Assembly: GCA_039655645.1 (NCBI GenBank)
Contig: CM077346.1
Span: 68,533,283 to 68,597,282 of the forward strand
Length of the DNA: 64,000 nt
Reading direction: 5' to 3'
Origin: Ammopiptanthus mongolicus
Taxonomy: Eukaryota; Streptophyta; Magnoliopsida; Fabales; Fabaceae
Position 1 is the first letter of the stretch. Each line of letters begins with the position of its first letter. Positions 44,487 to 56,163 of this stretch are shown one piece after another. The translations under genes were made by a program, and so were the position numbers. The notes beneath the pieces were generated by a model. The model worked only from the letters and a program-made list of their open reading frames with translations. It was not told the origin of the DNA and made no database searches.

Positions 44487-47401
44487 TGAGACAGCCCTTC
44501 CTCGAAGGTCCCATTAGTAACCCAAACTCGTATTCTTAACGTTGCAGCGTAATGTGATTAAACAAAAATGCGGAAATATTAAAACAACTAATACCGATAC
44601 CATGACTATATATATAACATACGTATAAAAGTATTGGCTCTATCAGTAGAGCCTACAACCACATCAACTATCTCAAAGTACGCAACTAATAACATATATA
44701 ACTGAAAGCATGGTAACAAAATAAAATACATAAGACTTTCTCTCCTGGCCCCAAAATACATTTCGCTCAAACCCATATTGGCCATAACTTCCTAAGACTG
44801 TTACCCAAACAAGACTTTAACGTATACGGTAGTTGGGCCCATATACACTACTCTTCGCTGAGAATAGTCAATCTCCCAGAGACGATCGTCCTCTGTATAG
44901 AGCAGCTCAAAATCGTCCAGCACTAGGATCCGAGGCTCTCCAGCCAGCATCAGGTTCAACAGGTATGCCATCAATCTCCTCTGGCAATTTCGTAACAGGA
45001 TCTTCTCGTGCGATCGAGAATAAATAAAATACAACATAGAGAAATACGGGGATAAGAAACAGCAATACATCATAAATAGGAAAACAACTATAAAATAAGC
45101 TATATAGATAGCAGCATACAACAACACAACAGTGTCAAGCAATCATCTCCCAATTCCTGCTCTCTTAGCTACTGTCTCTCACACTCATGCAATTAACGAC
45201 TATATGGACGCGATCACGACGCGACATCCCCTATAGATCAAGATGTCCCGTTCATCTCTGTGCCACCCACCGTAATGTAGGGTTCAGTCAATAGCCCGTA
45301 GGCTCTCATGGGTACGACATATTCCCCCGCCCGTAGGCCAGGACAAACATTCGCCCGTCGGTAACGACATATCCCCCGCCCGCAGGCCAGGTCGAGACAT
45401 TCACCCTTTCACAACTCAACTTGTGGGTACGATCATCTTTCCGCAGGCAAGATCGATCGACCATACGCCAACACAGTGATGAACAACAATGATGCAACAT
45501 GAACCTCACCGACTCATCTCGGGATCAACAACTTAGTGTCTCAACCACAACTTGTACACATCTACAACCAACTTTCTCCGGCATAATCGGGTATCAACTT
45601 TATGTCTCCACATAATTATATCAACAGAAACTCTAGGTTGAGCACTACAACATATATATCCTCAAATTCCTTACCATATGTTCATCTCCCAACTTATCAG
45701 AAATTACTGCCTATCTCTACTCATACAACAGTAATCACAACATCATATCATAAGCAACCATAATCATGTTCAATATGTTTGGGTTTCCAGAGGGATAATT
45801 TTTTAAAAAAAATTTATAAAAACCTCTTGAGCGGAAAAACCCCTTTACTAAAGGACCACGTATCGCACATGAATCACAAGGATATTGTGTTTACCTCTTT
45901 AAGCATAGCTTTACCACGAACACTGTGAGCACGTCAGCAGCACTGGTAAATCACGAACACTGCTACGGTGTGAATGGTAACTTGATCTACACAGCTACAG
46001 AGCAGCAGATCTGAGGAACACTGCTGCTGTCACCACAAAGGGAGAGGTTCTTCTCTATTACCAGTATTGCAAAGTAGCAATACCTCTACTCAGTCCATGC
46101 GAGCAAACCAACGTCAAAGATAGAGTAGTGCTAGCTATCGGGATTGGAAGAGGCGCAACACACAGAGAGAGAAAGGAGGCGCGACTGTCAATAGAGTACG
46201 GCGGCCGTTATGAGTGCTCTGTGTTGTGTGTCGCTTAAGTGACGTGCACAGCTTACTAATAGCTGTCACTCACTTAACCTAACCCACTTGGGCTACTGCA
46301 TGTTATAGGCCCAATGTCTAATTATTAATTAAATCATATTTAATTAATCAATTAAATCAATCCTATTTAATTATTAATTAAATCATATTAATTAATCAAT
46401 TAAACTAATTCTCTAAACATCTGCTCTATGCGTGTGACCCTATAGGTTCGCAATTAATTGACAATAATATTAACTATTATTGATCATATTTATAATAAAT
46501 TAATATTATAAACGATGAGCGGCATCTAGCAATACATCATCGCTACCTAATTAATTAGAATATTGGTGATACAATTAAAATCATATTGTAACCATATATA
46601 ATGTGAAGTCAACGTCCTTTCGTACAATGTCTTAATTGAACACAAGGCATAAATGAGTCATCATTGTTAAGTCCAATTATTTATTTCTTGATCTAGTAAT
46701 TGACGTACGATCATGTGGGCCCAATATTTCATATTGTCCCACCTTAGCATGGCCATGCATTTCTATGTCGCATACCATCAAGAGGCCTATAGACATTACT
46801 CCTGTTATGTAGGCGGGACGAATCCTATCTACATCACTCACATTCCTCAACATATTTCATTTGCAGGCCCAATAACTATCTTTATAGTTATCTTGTTACA
46901 GACAACGTTTAATAGTATTAAAGCCGACAACTACTTATGTTAAGAATCGTAGTGACTTCAAGTCGAAAGACTACTTCACTATGGTCACCATGAGAATCGC
47001 TTATGACACTTACATAACTATTTTACAGCGTTCTCAAAGCGGGTCACTCCAGTATAAATTTTCCACTAATATTTATACCTATGTGAAGACTTGATATCTT
47101 ATATCTATGACCCGTGAAATGTGGTCATCGGTATACTCACAAAATAGTCTCAATGTATTATTATTGTCCTTATTAATAACAATACTTGACTATGGATATT
47201 TAAGAATAATGTTCTATAATTCAATGGCATCTCACGGTCAAGTCATTCTTAACTTTCCATTTAATGAACTACCAATTCTAAGGACTTTATTATGCTATAA
47301 ATATGATCATCAAATACAACATAATAAATAAGTGCCTCATATATAATATATAGAATAAAATCATGATACAATATCTATAAATCCAAAATATATATTGGCC
47401 A
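44487..47401 (-). repeat. Putative copia-type LTR, minus strand
   Basis: Candidate ends are TGAGACAGCCC at 44487 and TTGGCCA at 47401. On the minus strand this gives TGGCCAATAT...GGGCTGTCTCA. A G-rich tract GGGCGGGGTAG (minus) lies immediately outside 47401, where a purine tract should be. The interior holds repeated 'CCGCCCGTAGGCCAGG' pieces (45325-45405), AATTAATTAAAT runs (46320-46400) and no convincing gene. The great length could reflect two neighbouring LTRs, with a possible break near 46270-46300. Confidence 0.4.
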
Positions 47402-47419
47402 CTACCCCGCCCATGGGCT

Positions 47420-47635
47420 TCAAGCCAGAAGTGCTATAGGCTTAAACTTTTTCTTGCCTTTGCCCTTCTTCTTGCTCCAGGGCTTCTTTCTAGCTTGCTT
47501 TCCAGAATCAACCATCATTATGGCTTTACCTTTTCCCTTATTAATGTTTTGCTCAGCAGTTCTCAACATGCCTAGCAATTCTGGCAGAGTTTTGTCAATG
47601 TCATTCATGTTGTAATTCATGATAAATTGACTGTA
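47420..47635 (-). pseudogene. Copia-type gag fragment, cut by the CACTA insertion
   Basis: Minus-strand reading SQFIMNYNMNDIDKTLPELL, GMLRTAEQNI and a basic tail GKQARKKPWSKKKGKGKKKF resemble the end of Ty1/copia gag before the zinc knuckle. The frame is broken exactly at 47635, where the CACTA terminus begins, so the upstream gag lies beyond the CACTA element. Downstream it stops (IALLA) and passes straight into the purine tract and LTR with no pol. The parent was therefore a gag-only or internally deleted element. Confidence 0.7.
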
Positions 47636-48000
47636 CACTAGTGCAAAATATGGATTTTTCGACCAGATTTAACGTCGGTTAAATAAAACTTGAAGTTAAA
47701 AAAGACGCAGTGGCAGAATGGTAAATAATTAGCCCATTTAAATCATATTCAACGTCGGTTGTATGAATATTTGACGTTAAAATTTTGAATAAAACTTTTA
47801 ACGTTGGTTAATAAAAAACTAGACGTTAAAATAAACATTTTAACGTCGGTTCTTTAAAAAACCGACGTTAAAATTTTTACTCAAACGTTAAATGTTTTAC
47901 TCAAATTTGAGTATAACTTTTAATGTCTGTTTTTTAAAGAACCGACGTTAAAATGTTTATTTTAACTTCTGATTTTTTATTAACCAACGTTAAAAGTTTT
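47636..48000 (+). repeat. CACTA terminus and subterminal AACGTCGGTT repeats
   Basis: After CACTAGTGCAAAA, the motif AACGTCGGTT or a one-base variant recurs at about 47671, 47751, 47800 and 47842. Its inverse AACCGACGTT or a variant recurs at about 47860, 47940 and 47982. Such arrays are binding sites for the TNPA-type protein in En/Spm elements (family knowledge). Confidence 0.88.
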
Positions 48001-48761
48001 ACTCAAATTTTTTTTATCGTTAAGTCGCGCTCGCGCCCTAGTATCAATTCTACGCGCACTCACTATAGTTTCATCTCTTCTCCATTTGAAAAACTCTTGT
48101 CTGAGTCAATCTTTTCTCTGTCGAACCACCACCGTCGCGCCCTAGGTATGCTTCTTCTTCCTTTCTCTTCTTCTTTTCTCTTCTCCCTTTCTCTTCTCCA
48201 TTTCTCATTAAGCTTCTCCTCTCATTAGGTTTGGTTTCCCACTGCACCATCGCACCCCCACCTTGGGCTTCTCCTTTCTCTTCCTCAAGCTGCTGCTGCT
48301 CCTCCAACAGGTAACCCTCATTAGGTTTTCAACTCTAATTATCATTTTCTTTATCTTGTTGTTTCTCTCATTAGATTTTCCCACTGCTTGGGTCTCTGTT
48401 GCTGCTTGTGATACTTTGTTTAGATTATTTTTCTGGTTCTTTGGCATATTCTGTTATAGTAGAGCAAGTTGTATAGCTGTCAGGTTAAGATGCTGAAAGT
48501 ATTAGAGGGTATGTATAGGGTATATAATGCTGAAAGTATTAGAGGGTATATATAAGGTATATGATGCTGAAGGTATTAGAAGGTATAAGGTATTTGAAAT
48601 TGAATGCACATATAGTTTCTCAATTTTGTGCACTATTTGGATATGTTAGGTTATAGGGTATATATATGGTTGTTAGGTTTTCAAATACTAGTGCTTTTTC
48701 AATCTCCCCTATTGTGCTTATATTGGATATGTGTGTATATATCTATAAAACCTCTCTAGTT
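48001..48761 (+). promoter_or_regulatory. CACTA transposase leader region
   Basis: A pyrimidine-rich leader (48120-48300) ends in CCTCCAACAGGTAACC, a plausible splice donor at 48310-48311. It is followed by intron-like T-rich sequence. The repeated GCTGAAAGTATTAGAGGGTAT near 48490-48580 is a short tandem. No independent gene is visible. Confidence 0.4.
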
Positions 48762-50781
48762 ATGGATCGTAGTTGGATGGTTAGTAAACGCAGAAGTGAT
48801 GAGTATTTGAAAGGAGTGGAAGAGTTTATAGAATTTTCTCAAAGAAATCTTCCTGATAGTGATGGAAAGTTATGTTGTCCTTGTGTCAAATGTTTGAATT
48901 TAAGGAAATGTGCAGTGAAGGATATACGTACTCATGTTATTTGTAATGGGATTTGCAAGAATTATACAAGATGGATATGGCATGGTGATGTGTTGTTAAA
49001 CAAAAAGCCAAGTGTGTCCTAAAGTGAGGAAGTTGACGTAGATATGGAGGATGATCCACTAGAGGACATGATCCGTGATATTGGACAAGAGTCTTTTCAG
49101 CGAGCACATGTGTATGAAACTTTGTGCAGTGATTCGGATAAGCCTTTTTATCTGGGGTGCACTAAGTATACACGATTGTCAGCAGTGTTAAAATTGGTCA
49201 CTATGAAGGCGAGAAATGGTTGGAGCGATAAAAGCTTCACTGAATTGCTTGAGTTGTTGAAAGAAATGCTTCCCGAAGGCAACACATTGCCGGATATGGA
49301 GTATGGAGTATAAGAAGATACAGGCATACCCTAATGATTGCATATTGTATAGGGGTGACTATGAAGAGTTGCACAACTGCCCCAAGTGTAGGGTATCACG
49401 GTACAAAGTGAAGGGTGGTGATGATGATTCTAGTGATGTGAACAAAAAGGGTCCTCCTGCGAAGGTGTTGTGGTATCTTCTAATAATTCCAAGGTTCAAG
49501 TGATTGTTCGCTAATGCAAATGACGCAAAGAACATTAGATGAAATGCAGATGAGAGAAAATGTCATGGACAACTTCGACATCCGGCTGATTCATTGCAAT
49601 GGAAGAGAATTGATAGTTTGTTTTCGGATTTCGGAAGTGAGCCAAGAAACCTTAGGCTTGGACTTGCAACGGATGGAATGAATCCGTATGGTACCTTAAG
49701 TAGTATTCATAGTTCATGGCCTATTCTCCTAGTAATTTACAACCTACCTCCTTGGTTGTACATGAAGTGTAAATACATGATGTTGTCTATGATGATTTCG
49801 GGCCCAAAATAGCCAGGAAATGACTTAGATGTTTATTTAAGCCCCTTGATTGATGACTTGAAAAAGCTGTGGGTGGAAGGCATTGATATGTTTGACGTCC
49901 ATTACAAAGAGACTTTTAAGATGCGTGCCATGTTATTTTGCACCATCAATGACTTTCCAGCATACGGAAACTTGTCTGGCTACAGTGTTAAGGGGCATAA
50001 AGCATGCCCTATATGTGAAGAAGGCACATGTTTCACTCAATTGCAACATGGCAGGAAGACAGTTTACCTTGGGCATCGGAGATTTCTTAGACGTGATCAC
50101 CCATATCGTAGATTGAAGAAAGCTTTTAACGGATGTCAGGAGAGTGAAATTGCTCCGATGGCCTAAACTAGAGAGCAAGTTTATCAATGGGTGAAGGACA
50201 TCATTGTTATCTTCAGAAAGGCCCAAAAGAAGGCTACTGATAAAAACATATGGAAGAAGAGATCCATCTTCTTTGATCTTCCATACTGGTGCAAACTTGA
50301 TGTTAGACACTGTATTGATGTGATGCATGTGGAGAAAAATGTGTGTGATAGTGTAATTGGAATGCTTCTCAACATTCAGGGTAAGACAAAGGAGAGTGTG
50401 AATGCTCATCTAGATCTGGTTGCAATGGGTATACGGGAGCAGTTAGCTCCACAACCAAAGGATGGTAAGCGGACATATTTACCTCCAGCATGTCATACTT
50501 TGTCAAAACAAAAGAGAACAAGTTTTTGTGATTGTCTACGGGGCGTCAAAGTGCCACATGGTTACTCTTCAAATGTCAAGAGGCTTGTCTCAAATGATCT
50601 CAAATTGCTTAAAGTCTCATGATTGCCACGTGTTGATGCAACAACTACTACCAGTGGATATTCGTGGTATTCCTCCTAAAAATGTTAGACATGTCATAAC
50701 TAGGTTGTGCTCATTCTTCAATGCTATATGTAACAAAGTCATTGACCTCCAGAAGTTGGATCAGTTGGAAGATGAGGCTGC
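48762..50781 (+). pseudogene. CACTA tnp2-type transposase, N-terminal two thirds
   Basis: ATG at 48762 begins MDRSWMVSKRRSDEYLKGVE, the transposase-associated domain, with a Cys-rich part (CCPCVKCLNLRKC). The tnp2 transposase domain follows: TKYTRLSAVLKL, CPNDCILYRGDY...CPKC, LATDGMNPYGTLSS, VKGHKACPICEE and HCIDVMHVEKNVCDSVIGML. The start of the DUF4218-type domain (LLPVDIRGIPPKNVRHVITR) is at about 50650. Defects are a TAA near 49020, a loss near 49298, stops near 49501 and 49810, a TAG-like stop near 50164 and a frameshift near 50617. It is then split at 50781 by A2. It would cut and move the CACTA element; this copy is inactive. Confidence 0.9.
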
Positions 50782-52098
50782 TGTTGCTATAAAAATGGTT
50801 GATGAGCTTGTGCAAGTATACACAATCGTTTAACAAGTAATAAAGTGTAAGAGAGATCGTTCCCACGAGGATTATATGGTGATTCAAGTAACGAGTTTGA
50901 ATTAATGGTTCTATTAATAGAGATTAACAAAGAGTAACAAATAATTTGTGTGTGTGTATCCAGGACAGTTTTGGTAAAAAATAAATGCTAGAGCAATAAA
51001 AACGAATTTGTTAACAGAATGGGTAAAATAGCTACGGGGAATTATCCCTTGCAACTTCAGTCTAGCTCAGTTATGCGTTTGCAATGCTACGACAATTTGG
51101 CTCCAGGAAATGAAAGTTTGTTTTCCAACAGTTCTGAGATGAACTTCACTAAACGTCTCCTATTCCTAGGTCCATATTAGTTACATTCACGCCTCACTTA
51201 AGCTCGTTCCAGCTAGCCTAAGAATTAGAAAGTTCATTCCTAAATCACTCTTCATCATAATTTTCCAATTAATGATTTTACTCTTATCTATAAAACAGTT
51301 CTGCTACACTTAGCTTTTCCAAGCAGCCGTGAGCTCAAGTTCTAACTAAGATGATCAAGCTCAATTAAAACACAACCAAATCAGATTTATAGAAAATGCA
51401 ATAGCAATGCATAACATAACATTCACTAGAAATCCATTACAAGTTCAACATCCCATAGCTACAAGAGGTTTAGCTCATATTGAGCTTACAAAGACAAGGA
51501 GAAAAATAAGAAATGGAAGAAGAAGCCATTACAAGAGAGGAGAGAGAGAAAGGGGCGCAGCTCTGTCCTTGCTCCAGTAGGGAAGATTCTGATGCGTCTC
51601 CCCCCTTGTTGTCCCCCTTTTAGGGTTCTTTTTCCAGCCTGTCTCAAGGCCCTTTCCTCTCTCATCCTTTTTGGGCTATAAACTGATTAGGACAAGTGTC
51701 CTTGGCCCAGTTCCCTGACTTTAATGCACCAAACACCAGCCCCATGTGTAGGACACTGTCCTCATCAGCTAAGGACAACTCAATGTGTAAGAGAATGTTT
51801 TGAGCCTTTGTCCTTGTGCACCGTCAGCTTCAGCTACAATTGCTACAGCATATCCCAGAGCAACGTTTCCAGTTTAGTGTATAGATCTCCATAAATTGCC
51901 CTGCATAACAAACTCACACTCAAATACTGAAAACAGCTCCAAAAGACACCAGAACACTAAAACTTACAAAAGACTCTTATAAAACACATTTCACACCTAA
52001 TCACACTAAAATATTAAAAACATAAACTCAAAATACTCAAAGACTACAAGAATACAAGTGAAAAAGGTATAAATAACTCTTCATAAGAAGAGTTATCA
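50782..52098 (-). repeat. Element A2 3' LTR
   Basis: Starts TGTTGCTATA, ends GAGTTATCA (plus strand), 1317 bp. It is followed by CACCCCCAAACTT, the purine tract of the minus strand. Confidence 0.95.
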
Positions 52099-53261
52099 CA
52101 CCCCCAAACTTGAATCATTGCTTGTCCTCAAGTAATGGAAACAAAAGAAACTAGACAGAAAAGACACAAATTTTTCTAAACCTCCACACATGTGCTCAAA
52201 TTAGTTCAAACACAACTTTCTTCTTTTCAAACCAATTTCTTCACAAGGCATACTTGACAATGCATCAACATTCATGAAGTACAATCAAGCAAGCATTCAT
52301 GGCTGTCCTCATCATCAACTCTCAACTACATGCTACAGCACTGCACTCTCAGAACAGTGTGTTCTTCCTCTCTTCTCAAGCTAAGATAGGTACTCTCAAT
52401 CATCATTCAAATGCACACTCAAACATGACCTTGACAAGCTTCTAAACACACCACTCACTATCAAAACTGCACATTGCTAGAGGACTTTATTTGGATGCAA
52501 TGAGGCTTGGGTTCAGGTAGGAACAGTTCTGGGAAGGTGGCTACACTAGATGGAGCTTAGGTATGCTTCCTCTCTCTCTTTTTTTTGGTACAGCATGTAA
52601 ACACGGGAAGCACACCAGCCACTCCAACTAGTTAGGACATTGGTTTTTCAGGATATGGCTTGTAATGTGGGTTCATTAGAAACAAAGGGCTCGCAGGCTC
52701 AAAGGGGTTCACACAAAGGTAGGATCCAAGGGTAGGCTATGTAGGCAATACTAGGCTCAAGAAAACAAAATATGCCTCTAGCAAATGTGTGTGCAGCAGA
52801 GATGTGTACACGTATGAAAGCAGCAAGGCAAAATCAGAGAATTATGCATAAGAATGGTATTCACAGAGAAAGAAGGATAAAGCTGTTTTGGCCCAAAAGC
52901 TCACAAGGTAGATCAGAATTGCTAAAGCATGTGCTGCGAGTGTCAAACAATTACATCCAAGCATACAAGCTAGAAAGACAACAATGAAGCCAAAATTGCC
53001 ATAGAGATGCACTAGTGAAATATTAAAACAGACAAGCTGCATGAAGCAAAACCCCAGGATGGGATGGTTGAGCACAGGGTGGAGTAAAACATACAGGATG
53101 TTAAGCTGACAAAAACGGCAACTTCATGCTACAAGTTGAACAAAATAAAATAGCAACAACAACTTAAACCACAAACCAAAAGAAATAACCAAAAAAAAGG
53201 GAAACAAGGAAACTCCTGATAGGGTTGCTGCAACAGGTTGCAGCAACCGGCTGTGATGTGC
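52099..53261 (-). other. Element A2 purine tract and 3' untranslated region
   Basis: About 1.16 kb with no gene. The first 480 bp match 5685-6160 of A1. The rest (about 52585-53261) is absent from A1, so A1 was deleted there. The short frames at 52772-52987 and 52842-53075 are not supported. Confidence 0.65.
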
Positions 53262-53746
53262 TCAAGTGCTCAACTTCCTGATGCGGGAGCTCTTCCTACT
53301 CCCTGTTGCAGTAGTGGTCTTCTTGCTTGTGGGGGTTGAAGTCCCCACTTCTTTCACAAAAACCAAGTCTTCTTGGTTTTCTTCATCAGTGGCCGAGGCT
53401 ACTGTATCCTCTGCACTTCCCCCTGCCCCCTCACTCTCTGCCGTAGACGGCTGGTGACCTTTGCCCTTGACAGCACTTTGTTCAGGCAGCCTATTCTTTC
53501 TTGTGGCAAGAGGTACATTGTCCTCCTCATCCTCATCAGAGGCAGGGTAATCAGCGGTTATTTTGGTGATCACATCTCGAAGAGGGGTGGCTGGAATTTT
53601 CTTCGTAGGGCATGAGGTTCTCTGAGCGCAGTAACATTAATGTACCGAGCTGCAGCTTCGGCATCAACAAACACTTCATACCCCTCAGACTCATCACTTG
53701 CGGTGGGTTTGCTCTTCTTCACAGCGGTATGCTTGATGCGAGGCAT
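53262..53746 (-). pseudogene. Athila env-position ORF with its core deleted
   Basis: The N-terminal part starts at 53746 (MPRIKHTAVKKSK) and matches A1 through INVTALREPHA (about 53610). It then jumps to a C-terminal part that A1 lacks: PATPLRDVITKITADYPASD, an acidic stretch DEDEEDN, and a Ser/Thr/Lys-rich end (KKTTTATGSRKSSRIRKLST). The junction near 53607 also shifts the frame. The core domain seen in A1 is missing, so the product cannot be the family's full protein. The role of this ORF is not known. Confidence 0.65.
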
Positions 53747-54312
53747 GGTTGGGCGAAGATGAGGGGAAGAGATGAAGGTAGGGAAAAGGAAGAGATTTGG
53801 GGGGGGACTGAAGGCGTTAGGGTTCGGGTAGTGGAGGTAGTGGGTTGCGTGTGGGAAGGAAGGGGAAGGTGGGGGCTTTATGAAGAGATTTGATGGGAGA
53901 GTGTGGTGATTGATGCGGGTGGTTGGGAGTGTGTGGCTAGGGAGAGGCGCGGATACCAAGGGAGAATAAGTGGTCTGAGGGTTCCCCTCTAACCTTTTTG
54001 GATTCTTTGTACCTGGTTTTAGCTTGACATGACTTCTTCCCCCAAAACCCAACACAATCCCGAATCAGCTACATGGGCCCCCAACCTTTTTCAACCCAAT
54101 ATACAATCATGGCACCGCCGAGACAGGTTTACCACCTTCAGCCACATCTCCAATTTCTTTGTGTTCTGCTTACTTAGTTAGTGCTAAAGAAAACGAAAAA
54201 AAAAAAAACAAAATAACATCTAAAATTAAAGAAAATAAAAAAAATTGCTAAGCTGCCTCCCAATAGCGCTTGGTTTATAAGTCCTCAGCCTGACTCAGTG
54301 CATGTGGAACAT
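53747..54312 (-). other. Element A2 spacer between integrase and the env-position ORF
   Basis: It matches 6971-7544 of A1 and includes an A-rich run near 54196-54245. No gene is recognised. Confidence 0.6.
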
Positions 54313-56163
54313 TCAAGGATTAGCCATTACTGTGGTGGCCTGTGCCTTAGCAAATGGCTCACCCCAGTAATGTTTGACGCTTTGCCCGTTTACCTTGAAG
54401 GTCCTACCAGAGGCTGCATCAAGCAGTTCCATGGCCCCATGAGAGTGGGCATGAACTATTGTGAAGGGTCCAGACCATCTAGATTTGAGTTTTCCTGGAA
54501 ACAGCTTCAGTCTGGAATTAAAGAGCAATACTTGCTCTCCTGGTGCAAAGTCTCTCTTCTGGATCTTTCAATCATGCCAAGCTTTTGTCTTGGCCTTATA
54601 GAGTTCTGCCCCCTCATACGAAAACATCCTATTTTCTTCAAGCTCATTGAGCTGCAGCATTCGAGCTGCCCCAGCCTGGGATAGCTCAAGATTTAGTTTT
54701 TTTACTGCCCAGAAGGCTTTATGCTGCAGCTCAATGGGCAAATGGCATGCCTTTCCATACACCAACCTATAGGCTGACATTCCTAAGGGGGTCTTGTAGA
54801 CAGTCCTATATGCCCAAAGAGCATCTTCCAAGTGCAGGGACCAATATTTTCTAGTTGGATTCACCACTTTTTCCAAAATTCTTTTTATTTCCCTATTGGA
54901 CAGCTCTGCCTGCCCATTTGTCTGCGGATGGTATGCTGTAACCACTTTATGTCTCACCCCATATTTTGTGAGGACTCCATCAAAGAGCTTGTTGCAGAAG
55001 TGTGTACCTCCATCACTGATAAATGCCCTTGGTGTGCCAAATCTTGTAAAAATATGCTTTTGAACAAACTTCACAACAGATCTAGCATCATTTGTAGGGA
55101 GAGCTACAGCTTCCACCCATTTTGACACATAGTCTACAGCCACCAGAATATATAAATTTCCAAAGGAAGGGGGGAAGGGACCCATGAAGTCTATGCCCCA
55201 CACATCAAACAACTCTACTTCCAAGATGGAATTGAGGGGCATCTCGTGTCTATCTGAAATATTTTCCACCCTTTGGCATCTGTCGCAGCCCTTGGCAAAA
55301 CAGTAGGCATCTTTAAATAATGTAGGCCAGAAGTACCCGGCCTGGAGGACTTTGGCAGCCGTCCTCATTCCTCCAAAATGTCCCCCACATGGGGATGAAT
55401 GACAATGTAAGAGAATAGCCGGGACTTCTGTTTCTGCTACACACCTTCTAAGCAAATTGTCAGCACAGTGCTTATACAAGTATGGCTCGTCCCAGCAGAA
55501 CTGCTTTGCCTTATGGAAGAACCTTTTTCGTTGTTGTGGACTGAAATCTGTAGGGACAATTCCACTGGCCAGGTAGTTCACCAGGTCAGCATACCATGGT
55601 GTTTCAGCATCTTCCATGGACAGCAACTGCTCATCAGGGAACAGTTCTTTGATCTCAGAATTCTTTGTGGCTTCATTCCCCTCAGACAGTCTTGACAAAT
55701 GGTCTGCCACCTGATTCTCAACTCCCTTCTTATCCCTAATTTCCAAGTCGAACTCTTGCAACAAGAGCACCCACCTAATCAGTCTTGGCTTTGCATCTTT
55801 CTTGGCAATTAAGTATTTGATGGCAGCATGATCAGTATAGACAATCACCTTTGTTCCAACAAGGTAGGGTCTGAACTTGTTAAAGGCAAACACAACAGCC
55901 AACAACTCTTTCTCTGTAGTGGTATAGTTCAATTGAGCTTCGACCAATGTTTTGCTGGCATAATATATAGAGTGAAACACCTTATCCTTCCTTTGGCCCA
56001 GAAATGCTCCCACTGCGAAGTCACTAGCATCACACATCAACTCAAATGGCATAGACCAATCGGGAGCAGTTATGACCGGTGCAGTAATTAGGGCCTTCTT
56101 CAGAATTTCAAATGCTTCCAAACAGGTTGGAGCAAAATCAAAGATTCTATCATGCTCTAGCAA
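54313..56163 (-). pseudogene. Element A2 RNase H and integrase
   Basis: The 531-residue frame (54568-56163) begins just after a TAG that replaces Gln in the RT-RNase H linker (about 56164-56166). It has RNase H (ELMCDASDFAVGAFLGQ, YTDHAAIKYLIAKKD, QVADHLSRL) and a full integrase: CGGHFGGMRT...CDRCQRV, GIDFMGPFPPSFG, FISDGGTHFCN and YHPQTNGQAELSNREIKRIL. A TGA in place of an Arg codon (near 54565) interrupts the C-terminal part, which resumes as LLFNSRLKLFPGKLKSRWSG at 54313-54528. The catalytic Asp and Glu residues are all readable. It is longer and cleaner than the A1 copy. Confidence 0.92.

Noticed and set aside
44801..45142. Hydrophobic 113-residue minus frame
   Set aside because: It lies in an LTR-like repeat, shows no known family, and has no conserved partner in the window.
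48071..48496. Small frames near the CACTA leader
   Set aside because: Low-complexity Lys/Glu or Leu/Phe translations of a pyrimidine-rich leader; no domain.
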